From: Sympetrum striolatum
Taxonomy: Eukaryota; Arthropoda; Insecta; Odonata; Libellulidae
Length of the DNA: 64,000 nucleotides
Assembly: GCA_947579665.1 (NCBI GenBank)
Contig: OX388346.1
Coordinates: 91,266,615-91,330,614, forward strand
Reading direction: 5' to 3'
This document shows, piece by piece, positions 23,165 to 33,382 of the stretch. The position numbers were made by a program, and so were the translations under genes. Positions within the stretch are counted from its first letter, which is position 1. Every line of letters begins with the position of its first letter. Below the pieces are notes generated by a model. It searched no databases and had not been told where the DNA came from. It saw nothing but the letters and a program-made list of their open reading frames with translations.

Positions 23165-24235
23165 AACGACGACTTCGATGCTCTGGTGACTTTGGCGACT
23201 GACTTCGATGCTCTGGTGTGGCCACTTAGCATCTAGGCACTTAGTACCAAGCAAGTCACCAGGCAACTAGGCGCCAAGCGAGACACCTCTGGTGTGGCCG
23301 TAGCCTAACTGAGTTTTTCGCTTTTCCTTTAGATATAAGAATTGACATTTTCTCCATGATGGGAGAAAAGATTATGATCAAGACAATACTAGGAGAGCAG
23401 AGTAAATTGGGAGAAATAGAGGGTCGAATGATGGAATGCAAACCAGAATGAGTATAACTTGAATTTTTTCTTATAACTATAACTACATATGCATAGATTG
23501 ATATATCATGGCAATTTTTAAATCAAATAATATTTCTGTTTCCAAGATAATGTATAACGAACTGAGTTTTTGCTTTTTCTTTGGATACAAGAATAGACAT
23601 TTTCGCAATGATAGAAGATAAGATTATGCTGGCGATAATACTACGAGAGCAGAGTAAATTAGGAGAATTAGAGGGTAAAAAGATGGAATGCAAAACAGGT
23701 ACAGTATAATCTGAATTTTTTCTTATAATTATAACTATTCATGCATAGATTGATATATCATGGCAAATTTTCAATCATATAGTATTTCTGTTTTCAATAT
23801 AATGTTTAAGTAACTGAGTTTTTTGCTTTTTCTTTAGATACAAGATTAGACATTTTCTCCATGATGGAAGTTAAGATTATGCTGAAGACAAAACTAGTAG
23901 AGCAGAGTAACTTAGGTGAAATAGAGGGTAAAAGGATGTAATGCAAAACAGAATGTGTACAATTTTAATTTCTTTTATAACTAAATCTATTCATGCTAAG
24001 ATTGATATATCATGGCAATTTTGCAATCAAATATTATTTCTGTTTTCAAAATAATGTTAAACTAACTAAGTTTTTTGCTTTTTCTTAGATAGAAGAGTAG
24101 AGATTTTCTCCATGATTGAAAATAAGATTATTCTGAAGACAATACTACAAGAGCAGAGTAAATTAGTAGAATTAGAGGGTCAAAAGATGGAATGCAAACC
24201 AGAATGAATAAAATTTGAATTTTTTCTTATAACTA

Positions 24236-24286
24236 CAGTAAAACTTCTTCAACAGACCACCTCTATTAAGCGACCACCATGTTAAA
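24236..24286 (+). mobile_element. pogo/Tigger-like terminal fragment inside the satellite
   Basis: CAGTAAAACTTCTTCAACAG followed by ACCACCTCTATTAAGCGACC resembles the terminal repeat of pogo-type Tc1/mariner elements (CAGTAAAACCTCT...GCGACCACC). Only about 50 bp is present, followed directly by satellite. It is repeated identically at 25,329-25,379 because it was copied with the 1,093 bp unit. Confidence 0.5.
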
Positions 24287-25328
24287 CAGGTAGATTATAA
24301 TTTGAATTTTTTCTTATAATTATAACTATTCATGCATAGATTGATATATCATGGCAAATTTTAAATCAAATATTATTTCTGTTTTCAAGATAATGTATAA
24401 CTAACTGAGTTTTTTGCTTTTTATTTAGATACAAGAATAGACATTTTCACCATGACGGTAGTTAAGATTATGATGATGACAGTACTAGGAGAGCAGAGTA
24501 AATTAGGAGAAATAGAGGGTCAAAAGATGGAATGCAAAACAGAATGAGTATAATTTGAATTTTTTCTTATAACTTTATCTATTCATGCATAAATTGATAT
24601 ATCATGGATTTTTAAATCAAATAGTATTTTTGTTTTCATGATATGGCTTATCAAACTGAGTTTTTTTGCTTTTTCTTTAGATACAAGAATAGACATTTTC
24701 TCCATTATGGAAGTTAAGATTAAAATGAAGACAAAACTATAAAGCAGCGTAAATTAGGAGAAATAGAGGGACATAAGATGGAATGAAAACCAGAATGAGT
24801 ATAATTTGAATTTTTTTTATTACTATAAGTATTCATGCAAAGATTGATATATCATTGCAATTTTCAATCAAATAGTATTTTTGTTTTTCAAGAAAATGTT
24901 TTACTGACTGAGTTTTTTGATTTTTCTTAGATACAAGTATAGACATTTTCTCCATGATGGAAGTTAAGATTATGCTGAAGACAAAACTAGTAGAGCAGAG
25001 TAACTTAGGTGAAATAGAGGGTAAAAGGATGTAATGCAAAACAGAATGTGTACAATTTTAATTTCTTTTATAACTAAATCTATTCATGCTAAGATTGATA
25101 TATCATGGCAATTTTGCAATCAAATATTATTTCTGTTTTCAAAATAATGTTAAACTAACTAAGTTTTTTGCTTTTTCTTAGATAGAAGAGTAGAGATTTT
25201 CTCCATGATTGAAAATAAGATTATTCTGAAGACAATACTACAAGAGCAGAGTAAATTAGTAGAATTAGAGGGTCAAAAGATGGAATGCAAACCAGAATGA
25301 ATATAATTTGAATTTTTTCTTATAACTA

Positions 25329-25379
25329 CAGTAAAACTTCTTCAACAGACCACCTCTATTAAGCGACCACCATGTTAAA
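25329..25379 (+). mobile_element. pogo/Tigger-like terminal fragment, second copy
   Basis: Same fragment as at 24,236, exactly 1,093 bp further on. It rode along with the higher-order satellite duplication rather than being an independent insertion. Confidence 0.5.
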
Positions 25380-28300
25380 CAGGTAGATTATAATTTGAAT
25401 TTTTTCTTATAATTATAACTATTCATGCATAGATTGATATATCATGGCAAATTTTAAATCAAATATTATTTCTGTTTTCAAGATAATGTATAACTAACTG
25501 AGTTTTTTCTTTTTATTTAGATACAAGAATAGACATTTTCACCATGACGGTAGTTAAGATTATGATGATGACAGTACTAGGAGAGCAGAGTAAATTAGGA
25601 GAAATAGAGGGTCAAAAGATGGAATGCAAAACAGAATGAGTATAATTTGAATTTTTTCTTATAACTTTATCTATTCATGCATAAATTGATATATCATGGA
25701 TTTTTAAATCAAATAGTATTTTTGTTTTCATGATATGGCTTATCAAACTGAGTTTTTTTGCTTTTTCTTTAGATACAAGAATAGACATTTTCTCCATTAT
25801 GGAAGTTAAGATTAAAATGAAGACAAAACTATAAAGCAGAGTAAATTAGGAGAAATAGAGGGACAGAAGATGGAATGCAAACCAGAATGAGTATAATTTG
25901 AATTTTTTTTTATTACTATAAGTATTCATGCAAAGATTGATATATCATTGCAATTTTCAATCAAATAGTATTTTTGTTTTTCAAGAAAATGTTTTACTGA
26001 CTGAGTTTTTTGATTTTTCTTAGATACAAGTATAGACATTTTCTCCATGATGGAAGATAAGATTATGCTGAAGACAATACTAAGAGATCAGAGTAAATTA
26101 TGAGAAGTTAAATCAGAATAAGTATAATTTGAATTTTTTCTTATAACTATAAGTATTCATGCAAAGATTGATATATCATGGCAATTTTTCAATCAAATAG
26201 TATTGCTGTTTTAAGATCATGTCTAAATGTCAGAGTCCTATCATTTATTCTTCATAAACAACAGTTGACATACTCTCTATGATGAAAGAAAAGATTATGC
26301 TGAAGACAATATTAGGGCAGCAGAATAAATTAGGAGAGATAACGGGTCAAAAGTGGTAATGCAAAACATAATGAGTATAATTTTAATTTATTCTAATAAA
26401 TATATCTATTCATGCATAGATTGATATATATATCGTGGGAATTTTTCAATTAAATAGTATTCCTGTATTCAAGAAAATGTTTAACTAACTGAGTTTTTTA
26501 TTTATTCTTCAGTAAAAAGAATAGACGTATTCTCCATGATGGTAGATAAAAGTATGAAGAAGACAATATTAGGAGAGGAGTAAATTAGGAGAGATAGAGG
26601 GTCAATTGTTCAATCAAATAGTATTTCAGTTTTCAAGATAATGTTTAACTAACTGAGTTTTTTTCCTATTTCTTTAAATACAAGAATAGACATCTCCACC
26701 ATGATGGAAGTAAAGATTATGCTGAAGACATTACTAGGAGAGCAGAGTAAATTAGGAGAAATAGAGGGTCAAAAGACGGAATGCAAACCAGAATGAGTAT
26801 AATTTGAAATTTTTCTTATAACTATATCTATTCATGCATAGATTGATATATTATGGCAATTTTACAATCAAATAGTATTTCTGTTTTAAAGATAATGTTT
26901 GACCAAATGAGTTTTCTGAATTTTCTTTAGATACAAGTATAGACATTTTCTCCATGATGGAAGTTAAGATTATGCTGAAGACAATACTACAAGAGCAGAG
27001 TAAATTAGAGGAAATAGAGGATCAAAGGATGGAGTGCAAAATAGAATGAGTATAATTTGAGTTTAATGATATACCTATATCTATACATGCGTAAACTGAT
27101 ATATTATGCTAATTTTTCAATGAAATAGTATTTCAGTTTAGAGATAATGTTTAAATAACTGAGTATTTTGGTTAATTCTTCAGTAACAAGAATAGACATT
27201 TCCCCTATGATGGAAGAAAAGAGTATGAAGAAGACAATACTAGGAGAGAATAGGAAAGTAGGAGAGATAAAGGGTCAAAGGAGGGAATGCAAAACAGAAT
27301 GAGTATAATTTAAATTTAATAATATAACTAAATCTATTCATGCATAGATGGATATATATTGGGGCAATTTTTCAATGAAATAGTATTTCTTTTTTCAAGA
27401 TAATGTTTATCTTACTGAGTTTTTTGATTTATTCTTCAGACATAAGAATATACAACATTTTCAAGATGTAGGATACGATTATGCTACAGACAATACTATG
27501 AGAGCAGATTAAAAAAGGAGAAATAGAGGGTAAAAGGACGGAATGCAAGACAGAATGAGTAAAATTTTAATTTATTCTTATAATTATATCTAATCATGCA
27601 TAGTTAGATATATCGTGCCAATTTTTTAATGAAGTAGTATTTCTTTTTTTGAAGATTATGTTTAACTAACTGAGCAGTTTGATTTATTCTGCAGAAACAA
27701 GAATAGACATTTTCTCTATTATGATAGATAAGAATATGCTGATGAAAATACTTGGGAGCAGGGTCAATTAGGAGAGCTAGTGGATTAAACTATGGAATGC
27801 AAAACAGAATAAGTATAATTTGAATTTATTCTTATAACTATATCTATTCATTCATTGATTGATATATCCTGCCAATTTTTCAATGAAATAGTATTACTGT
27901 TTTAAGATAATGTCTAAATGTCGGAGACTTTTGATTTAATCTTCAGAAACAACAGTTGACATACTCTCCATGATGAAAGATAAGAATATGCTGAAGACAA
28001 TATTAGGGCAGCAGAATAAATTAGGAGAGATAACGGGTCAAAAGAGGTAATGCAAAACAGAATGAGTATAATTTTAATTTATTCTAATAAATATATCTAT
28101 TCATGCATAGATTGATATATATCATGGGAATTTTTCAATAAAATAGTATTCCTGTATTCAAGACAATGTTTAACTAACTGAGTTTTTTTATTTATTCTTC
28201 AGTAAGAAGAATAGACGTATTCTCCATGATGTAAGATAAGAGTATGAAGAAGACAATACTAGGGGAGGAGTAAATTAGGAGAGATAGAGGGTCAATGGAG

Positions 28301-29574
28301 GGAAGGCAAAACAGAATGAGTATAATTTGAATTTAATAATAAAACTATATTTATTCATGTATAATTATTTCATTCATTCATATTGATATACCGTGCTAAT
28401 ATTTCAATGAAATATTATTTCTGTATTCAAGATAATGTTTAACTAACTGACTTTTTTGCTTATTCTTAAGAAACAAGAATAGACTGAGTGTTTGATTTAT
28501 TCCTCAGAAAAAAGAGTAGACATATTCTCCATGATGACAGAAAAGAATATGCTGATGAAAATACTAGGAGAGCAGCGTAAATTAGGTGAGATAGAGGTTC
28601 AAAGGATGGAATGCAAAATAGAATGAGTATAATTTGAATTTGATAATATAGCTATATCTATACATGCATAAACTGGTATATAGTGCCAATTTTTCAATGA
28701 AATAGTATTTCAGTTTAGAGATAATGTTTAAATAACTGAGTCTTTTGATTTATTCTTCGGTAACAAGAATAGACATATTCTCCAGGATGGAAGAGAAAAG
28801 TATGAAGAAGACAATACTAGGAGAGAATAGGAAATTAGGAGAGATGGAGGGTCAAAGGAGGGAATGCAAAACAGAATGAGTATAATTTGAATATTCTCTT
28901 AAAACTATATCTATTCATTCATAGATTGATATATCCTGCCAATTTTTCAATGGAATAGTATTTATGTTTTAAGATAATGTCTAAATCTAAGAGTCATTTG
29001 ATTAATTCTTCAGAAACAACAGTTGACGTATTCGATATTATGAAAGATAAGAATATGCTGAAGACAATACTTGGAGAGTACAATAAATTAGTTAAGATAG
29101 AGGGTCACAGTAGGGAATGCAAAACAGAATATGTATAACTTGAATATTCTTATAAATACATCTATTTATGCATAGATTAATATGTATCGTGGCTATTTTT
29201 CAATGAAAAAGTATTTCTTATTCAAGTTAATGTTTAACTAACTGACTTTTTTGTTTATTCTATAGAAACAAGAATAGACACATTCTCTATGATGGAAGAA
29301 AAGATTATGCTGAAGACAATACTAGGAGAGCAGAGAAAATTAGGAGAAATTGATGGTTAAAGGATGGAATGCAAAGCAGAATGAGTATAATTTGAATTTA
29401 TTATGATAATTATATCTAATTATGCATAGATATATATATGGTGACAATTTTTTAATGAAGAAGTATTTCTTTTTTCAAGGTAATGTTTAACTAATTGAGT
29501 CGTTTAGTTTATTCTTAAGAAACAAGAGTAGACATTTTCTCCATGATGGAAGATAAGATTATGGTCAGAGATTG

Positions 29575-29734
29575 GGAGTAACTGAGTAAAAGTAACTCAG
29601 TTACCGGTAACGATTACATTTCAGGTATTTTTTACTTGTAATCGTTACATTTGAAAAAATGTAACTATTACTTGTAATCTACTCATTGCTTTCTGAAAGT
29701 AATCGTTACTTTTGCACTACAACTACCAAACAAA
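29575..29734. repeat. hAT 5' subterminal GTAAC/GTTAC repeats
   Basis: GTAACT, GTTACC, GGTAACG, CGTTAC and similar words occur about a dozen times on both strands in 160 bp. The same words crowd the 3' end of the element. Such subterminal repeats bind the transposase N-terminal domain in Ac-like elements. The gypsy insertion follows at 29,735. Confidence 0.7.
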
Positions 29735-30130
29735 TGTAAGGAAATGGGCTCCCGTTCCTCCACGGCAGCATGAGGATGTGTGTGTGCTTCTTTCCATCCG
29801 TGCGAATAGCGTACCTTGCATGAGTGGTCCCACGCTTTCGCACCTACGGTAGACACATTCCTCGCACGTGGAAGTATAGCTCCCTTTCTCTGGAGGACAG
29901 GGAGGGTGTACTCTACACCGTGAGAATCGCCGATCTTGCGGCGATTCTCGACTCCGCGGTGGGAAGAGCGGAGAGTGAAGGGAGTCAGTCGTCAATGGGA
30001 GTGTGGGTCGGGAGTACGGTGATGCGAGAGCACGGGGGATGTTCAGAAACGGATTAAGTTGGAACATTTGGTGTTTTTCCGCGTTCCCTGTCCTCACCTC
30101 GGCGGACCCCCAGCTTTGGGAGTGCTAACA
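29735..30130 (+). repeat. Gypsy 5' LTR
   Basis: 396 bp, TG...CA, offset by exactly 11,829 bp from the 3' copy with no difference found by eye. It contains a perfect 11 bp hairpin, GAGAATCGCCG (29,922-29,932) and CGGCGATTCTC (29,939-29,949), around a 6-base loop. Promoter and polyadenylation elements must lie here, but I could not place a TATA box or AATAAA with confidence. Confidence 0.96.
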
Positions 30131-30133
30131 TTT

Positions 30134-30151
30134 TGGTGTCAGAAGTGGGAT
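30134..30151 (+). promoter_or_regulatory. Primer-binding site for reverse transcription
   Basis: TGGTGTCAGAAGTGGGAT begins three bases after the LTR. It starts with TGG, the complement of the tRNA CCA end. The rest looks complementary to the acceptor/T-arm of a leucine tRNA, the primer used by several insect gypsy elements. The tRNA identity is from memory of the family and could be checked against a tRNA set. Confidence 0.8.
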
Positions 30152-30179
30152 TTGTGCTGAAAATCCCAGCAGCCCGAGG

Positions 30180-31157
30180 GTGGATATATCGTCGGAAGAG
30201 CCAGAAGTCGAAGTGAGGGAGATGGCGGGACGAGTGAGTGTATCGGGTCGAGAAATGGAGCTCCAGCAGGTGGTCAATGAGTTGTACGAGCAATTGAGGG
30301 AATTAAGAGCGAGTCAGGCCACAAGAACGGAGACTTCTCACGCCGGGGACGTATCACTTGGGGGAAGGAATTATTTGCCTCTCACTTCGACGATCAGCTT
30401 TTCGGGTGCAGCTGAGGAAGATGTGGAAGCATTCCTCGATAAGATTGAGGCAATAGGACAGTTGAGCGGTTGGGGAGAACATGAGAAGGTGGCGGTGACG
30501 CGGCTGCGATTAAACGGAGAGGCAGAGGCGTTTGTCCGCAGTAAAGAGGAATGCAGGGGGGCTAGTTATGAGGAGCTTAAGAAGCAGCTTTTAGATAGGT
30601 TTGGTCCCACAAGGAGCAGCCGGTTCAACCGCGAGCTTTTGTCGACGGTTCGAATCAACCGCGGCGAAGAAATAAGAGAGTTCGCCGGTAGAATTAGGAA
30701 GATTAACGCGCGCACCTACACGACGGAGGGGCCTGCCGAATTTGTGCGTGCAGTCAGATATGAGGCCGATCAGAGGGCATTGGACGCGTTCCTGAATGGC
30801 TTGAGTGGAGAGGTTGGACGTCAATGCCGCTTGTCGATGCCAGCGACGTTCGAGGCGGCTGTGGAGGCCGCTGTAAGAATCCAGGAGGTGGAGAGGCGCC
30901 CCATCATGCAGTACCAAGATAGGAGCGTATTCTCGGCTCCAATAGACCGGTGCTACTCGTGCAACCAGCCGGGACACTTTGCACGCGAATGTAATAAACG
31001 GAAAAGGGGGCGCTGTTTCAATTGCGGAAGGACGGGTCATTTCGCTCGGGATTGCGGAGGCACGGCACGAGCTCAAGAGCATCAGACGTCCCAAGGGCGG
31101 AAAGAAGCTTTAAACGGAAGAGGGGCCACGTTCGCCGCCGGCGGGATCCCCCAGTAG
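30180..31157 (+). CDS. gag: Gypsy gag polyprotein
   Basis: 325 codons, intact. The N-terminal part (about 30-250) is a helical retrotransposon capsid-type domain, with a coiled-coil-like stretch (EMELQQVVNELYEQLRE) at about 22-45 and the capsid pattern LRLNGEAEAF...LDRFGP near 108-145. Two CCHC zinc knuckles follow: CYSCNQPGHFAREC (258-271) and CFNCGRTGHFARDC (279-292), which bind the element RNA. A start at the internal Met 15 (30,222) is also possible. The last ~45 codons overlap pol in the -1 frame, and a slippery heptamer lies 14 codons before the stop. Confidence 0.93.
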   Translation: MDISSEEPEVEVREMAGRVSVSGREMELQQVVNELYEQLRELRASQATRTETSHAGDVSLGGRNYLPLTSTISFSGAAEEDVEAFLDKIEAIGQLSGWGEHEKVAVTRLRLNGEAEAFVRSKEECRGASYEELKKQLLDRFGPTRSSRFNRELLSTVRINRGEEIREFAGRIRKINARTYTTEGPAEFVRAVRYEADQRALDAFLNGLSGEVGRQCRLSMPATFEAAVEAAVRIQEVERRPIMQYQDRSVFSAPIDRCYSCNQPGHFARECNKRKRGRCFNCGRTGHFARDCGGTARAQEHQTSQGRKEALNGRGATFAAGGIPQ

Positions 31158-33382
31158 ACGTGCTTCTACCTCGCGTTGACCAGGGTGCTGGTGGCCAGGA
31201 CCTTGTGGTGCGGGTGGAGTGTGGCGGTAAGGAGCGGCAGCTGCTCATTGACACCGGGGCGCAGGTGTCGTTATTAACAAAGCAGTGTAGTGGGAACTTA
31301 AAGCCGCAGAGGAGCTCCTACAGAATCAGAGGTATTACGGGAAAATACATCTGGAACTATGGGGAGGTTCGAACCGATATCCGAATCGGAAGGTCTGTTT
31401 GCTCCTTTAAAGCGCAAGTAGTGGAATCGTTGGGAAAATATTCCGGGATTGTGGGGTTAGATTTTCTCCGAGAGCACGGCGCCGTAATCGATTTAAGGAG
31501 GGCGGAGTTGCGGCTCGGAGAGAATGTGGTGCCTCTTGGTGAGGAAGAATATCGGCGATGGGCGCCGGGATCGACGGCAGCGGCCCCTACCAGTAACGAC
31601 GGTGAGGCGAGGGAGGAGAAAAGCTGCCGAGAGGCGGCAAGGGGTCGTCGTCCGCTCGTGGATATACCGGTGAGGCTGGCGGTGGCGGAAGTGATACCAT
31701 CCCGGAGCACGAAGTTGTTTCGCTTGGAACTTCCCGTGGATCAATGGAAGGAAGGGCAGACATACATTCTGGAGTCGGGTTTTGAGAACGATAACTGTTG
31801 GGTGGCTAGGAGCGTGGGCAAAATCGGGAAAGACGGAACGGTTATGGCGCAGGTGAGCAATTTCGGTTTTGAGGAAACAACCTTAGGGAAAGGTGTAGTA
31901 ATCGCGTTAGTTAGTGAAGTGGTCGACGGAGGAAGCGAGGGCGGAAATGCCGTATTGCGCGATAGATGTGAGAAGGGAGTGCGGTGGATTAGATCGATAA
32001 ATACCAAAAACAATGCAAGGGACTTGGGCACAAAATTAAAACACTTGCCCCCAGAAGATAAGAACGTGCTATTGCCTGTGTTGGAGGAATACCAAGAACT
32101 GTTTCTGGAATTGGATAGTCCACCCGCAACCCATTTAATCGCGCATGATATCCCCACGGGAGACGCGCGCCCTATTTATAGGAAGCCCTACCGTACGCCA
32201 TTCCATCAAAAACCGCTGATAGAGCAACTCGTACGAGAACAGCTGGACGCGGGGATTATTGTACCTAGCGAAAGCCCTTGGGCTTCCCCTGTTGTGATTG
32301 TTCCGAAAAAAACAGCCGATGGGACGCCGAAATATCGGTTCTGCGTTGATTTTCGGTCACTCAACGCAGTTACTAAGCCGGACGTCTACCCCATTCCGAA
32401 CATCGTGGAAACACTTGATTATTTAGGGGGATGTAAGTACTTCACTACGCTAGACTTAACGAGTGGGTACCACCAGATTCCAATGGGGCGCGAATCGCAA
32501 GAAAAGACCGCATTCATAGTTGATAGTGGCCATTATGAATACGTCAGGATGCCATTTGGGCTCAGAAACGCGCCGGCGACATTCCAGCGGATGATGGACG
32601 GGGTACTCCGTGGGCTGAAACCGACGCAGTGCCTTGTGTATCTCGATGACGTTATCATTTTTAGCAACAGCATAAAAGAACACGCTAAAAGGTTACGCCT
32701 TGTTTTAGAGAAACTTAGGAGTGCCAGACTTTCACTGAAGTTAGAGAAGTGCCACTTCGCGCAAGAGGAAGTGAAGTATTTAGGTCACATAATAAGTGGA
32801 AAGGGGATATGTCCGGACCCAGAGAAAATATCCGCTGTAAGGGATTATCCAACGCCAAAATCCACGAAGGAAGTGCGGTCGTTCCTAGGGTTGGCGAATT
32901 ATTATCGTCGATTCATAGAGAACTACGCGGTCATCGCACGCCCTCTTACAAGATTGCTAAAGAAGGGCGTGGCATTTGTTTGGACTCCGGAATGCGACGA
33001 GACGCTAGAGACTTTAAAGGGCGCGCTAGTAAACAGCCCCGTACTCGTCTATCCCGACTTCTCGCTGCCTTTCGTAATCTCTACTGACGCTAGCAATTTC
33101 GCGGTCGGGGCGGTGTTGTCCCAGGTCGTGAACGGACACGAGCATCCCGTGGCTTACGCTTCCAGACAGCTGAAGGCGGCAGAACTGAATTATTCCACTA
33201 CGGAGAAAGAGTTACTCGCTGTAGTTTTTGGAATCAATCAGTATCGTTGTTATGTGACGGGACGCAGATTTAAGGTATATACCGATCATTCAGCAATAAA
33301 GTGGCTATTTGAGCTTAAGGATCCAAGTAGCCGTTTAATGAGGTGGTCCCTTAGATTAGCTGAGTATGATTTCGAGGCGGTA
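31022..33382 (+). pseudogene. pol: Gypsy pol, N-terminal part: protease, RT, RNase H (interrupted)
   Basis: Open from 31,022 and made as a gag-pol fusion by frameshifting, so the first Met is not a real start. The aspartic protease has LLIDTGAQVSLL (DTG at residues 77-79, nt 31,250). The reverse transcriptase runs about residues 400-590, with PYRTPFHQK, VDFRSLNAVT, TLDLTSGYHQIP, MPFGLRNAPATFQ and the catalytic YLDD (32,639-32,650). RNase H shows STDASNFAVGAVLSQ, TEKELLAVVF and YTDHSAIKWL (about 33,075-33,310). A Tc1-type composite enters at the TA of the codon GTA (33,380-33,382), directly after YDFEA. Reading continues 28 codons into the transposon and stops at 33,466, so integrase is lost from the product. 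Confidence 0.93.
31109..31115 (+). promoter_or_regulatory. -1 ribosomal frameshift slippery site at gag-pol junction
   Basis: T TTA AAC, read in the gag frame as Leu-Asn, is the classic X XXY YYZ heptamer. Pol lies in exactly the -1 frame relative to gag (positions 2 versus 0 modulo 3) and overlaps it from 31,022 to 31,157. About 7 nt downstream a GC-rich region (about 31,122-31,152) can form a hairpin with GGGG...CCCC and CGCCG...CGGCG arms. Together these support translation of pol by -1 frameshifting. Confidence 0.8.

Larger units (their letters stand above)
20532..23305. mobile_element. PIF/Harbinger DNA transposon, 2.77 kb
   Basis: Complete element by structure. It starts GGCTGCGGCCACACCGG and ends with the near reverse complement (...CCAGAGG inverse, GGTGTGGCCGTAGCC), and the ~40 bp ends also share the GGTGTCT and TTGGCGCC blocks. 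It is flanked by the 3 bp target duplication TAA (20,529-20,531 and 23,306-23,308), as expected for Harbinger elements (TWA target), and sits inside a satellite monomer at TAACTAACTGAG. It encodes the two proteins typical of the family: a DDE transposase (minus) and a MADF-BESS DNA-binding partner (plus). Each gene carries one frameshift, so the copy is probably non-autonomous now. Confidence 0.95.
23850..26035 (+). repeat. Tandem duplication of a 1,093 bp higher-order satellite unit
   Basis: Two successive blocks (about 23,850-24,942 and 24,943-26,035), each of four variant monomers plus a short foreign insert, are nearly identical. Landmarks repeat at exactly 1,093 bp: GTAGAGCAGAGTAACTTAGG at 23,897 and 24,990, and CAGTAAAACTTCTTCAAC at 24,236 and 25,329. 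This is a recent segmental duplication within the array. Confidence 0.9.
23309..29557 (+). repeat. ~250 bp tandem satellite, block 2
   Basis: About 25 monomers continuing block 1 in the same orientation and phase across the Harbinger insertion. Up to about 26.1 kb the monomers are of the GCTTTTTCTTTAGATACAAG type. From about 26.2 kb they change to a second type with GATTTATTCTTCAGAAACAAGAGTAGACATA and more divergence, including deletions of part of a monomer (for example about 26,580-26,620 and 28,440-28,500). An internal higher-order duplication is listed separately. No genes. Confidence 0.93.

Noticed and set aside
18470..25039. Minus-strand frames in the satellite (such as those containing SIMEKMSILVSK)
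   Set aside because: They recur once per monomer and reflect the repeat sequence, not coding selection.
29723..30097. 124-codon minus-strand frame in the LTR
   Set aside because: It is a shadow of the GC-rich LTR. It occurs identically in the other LTR, with no start context or motif.
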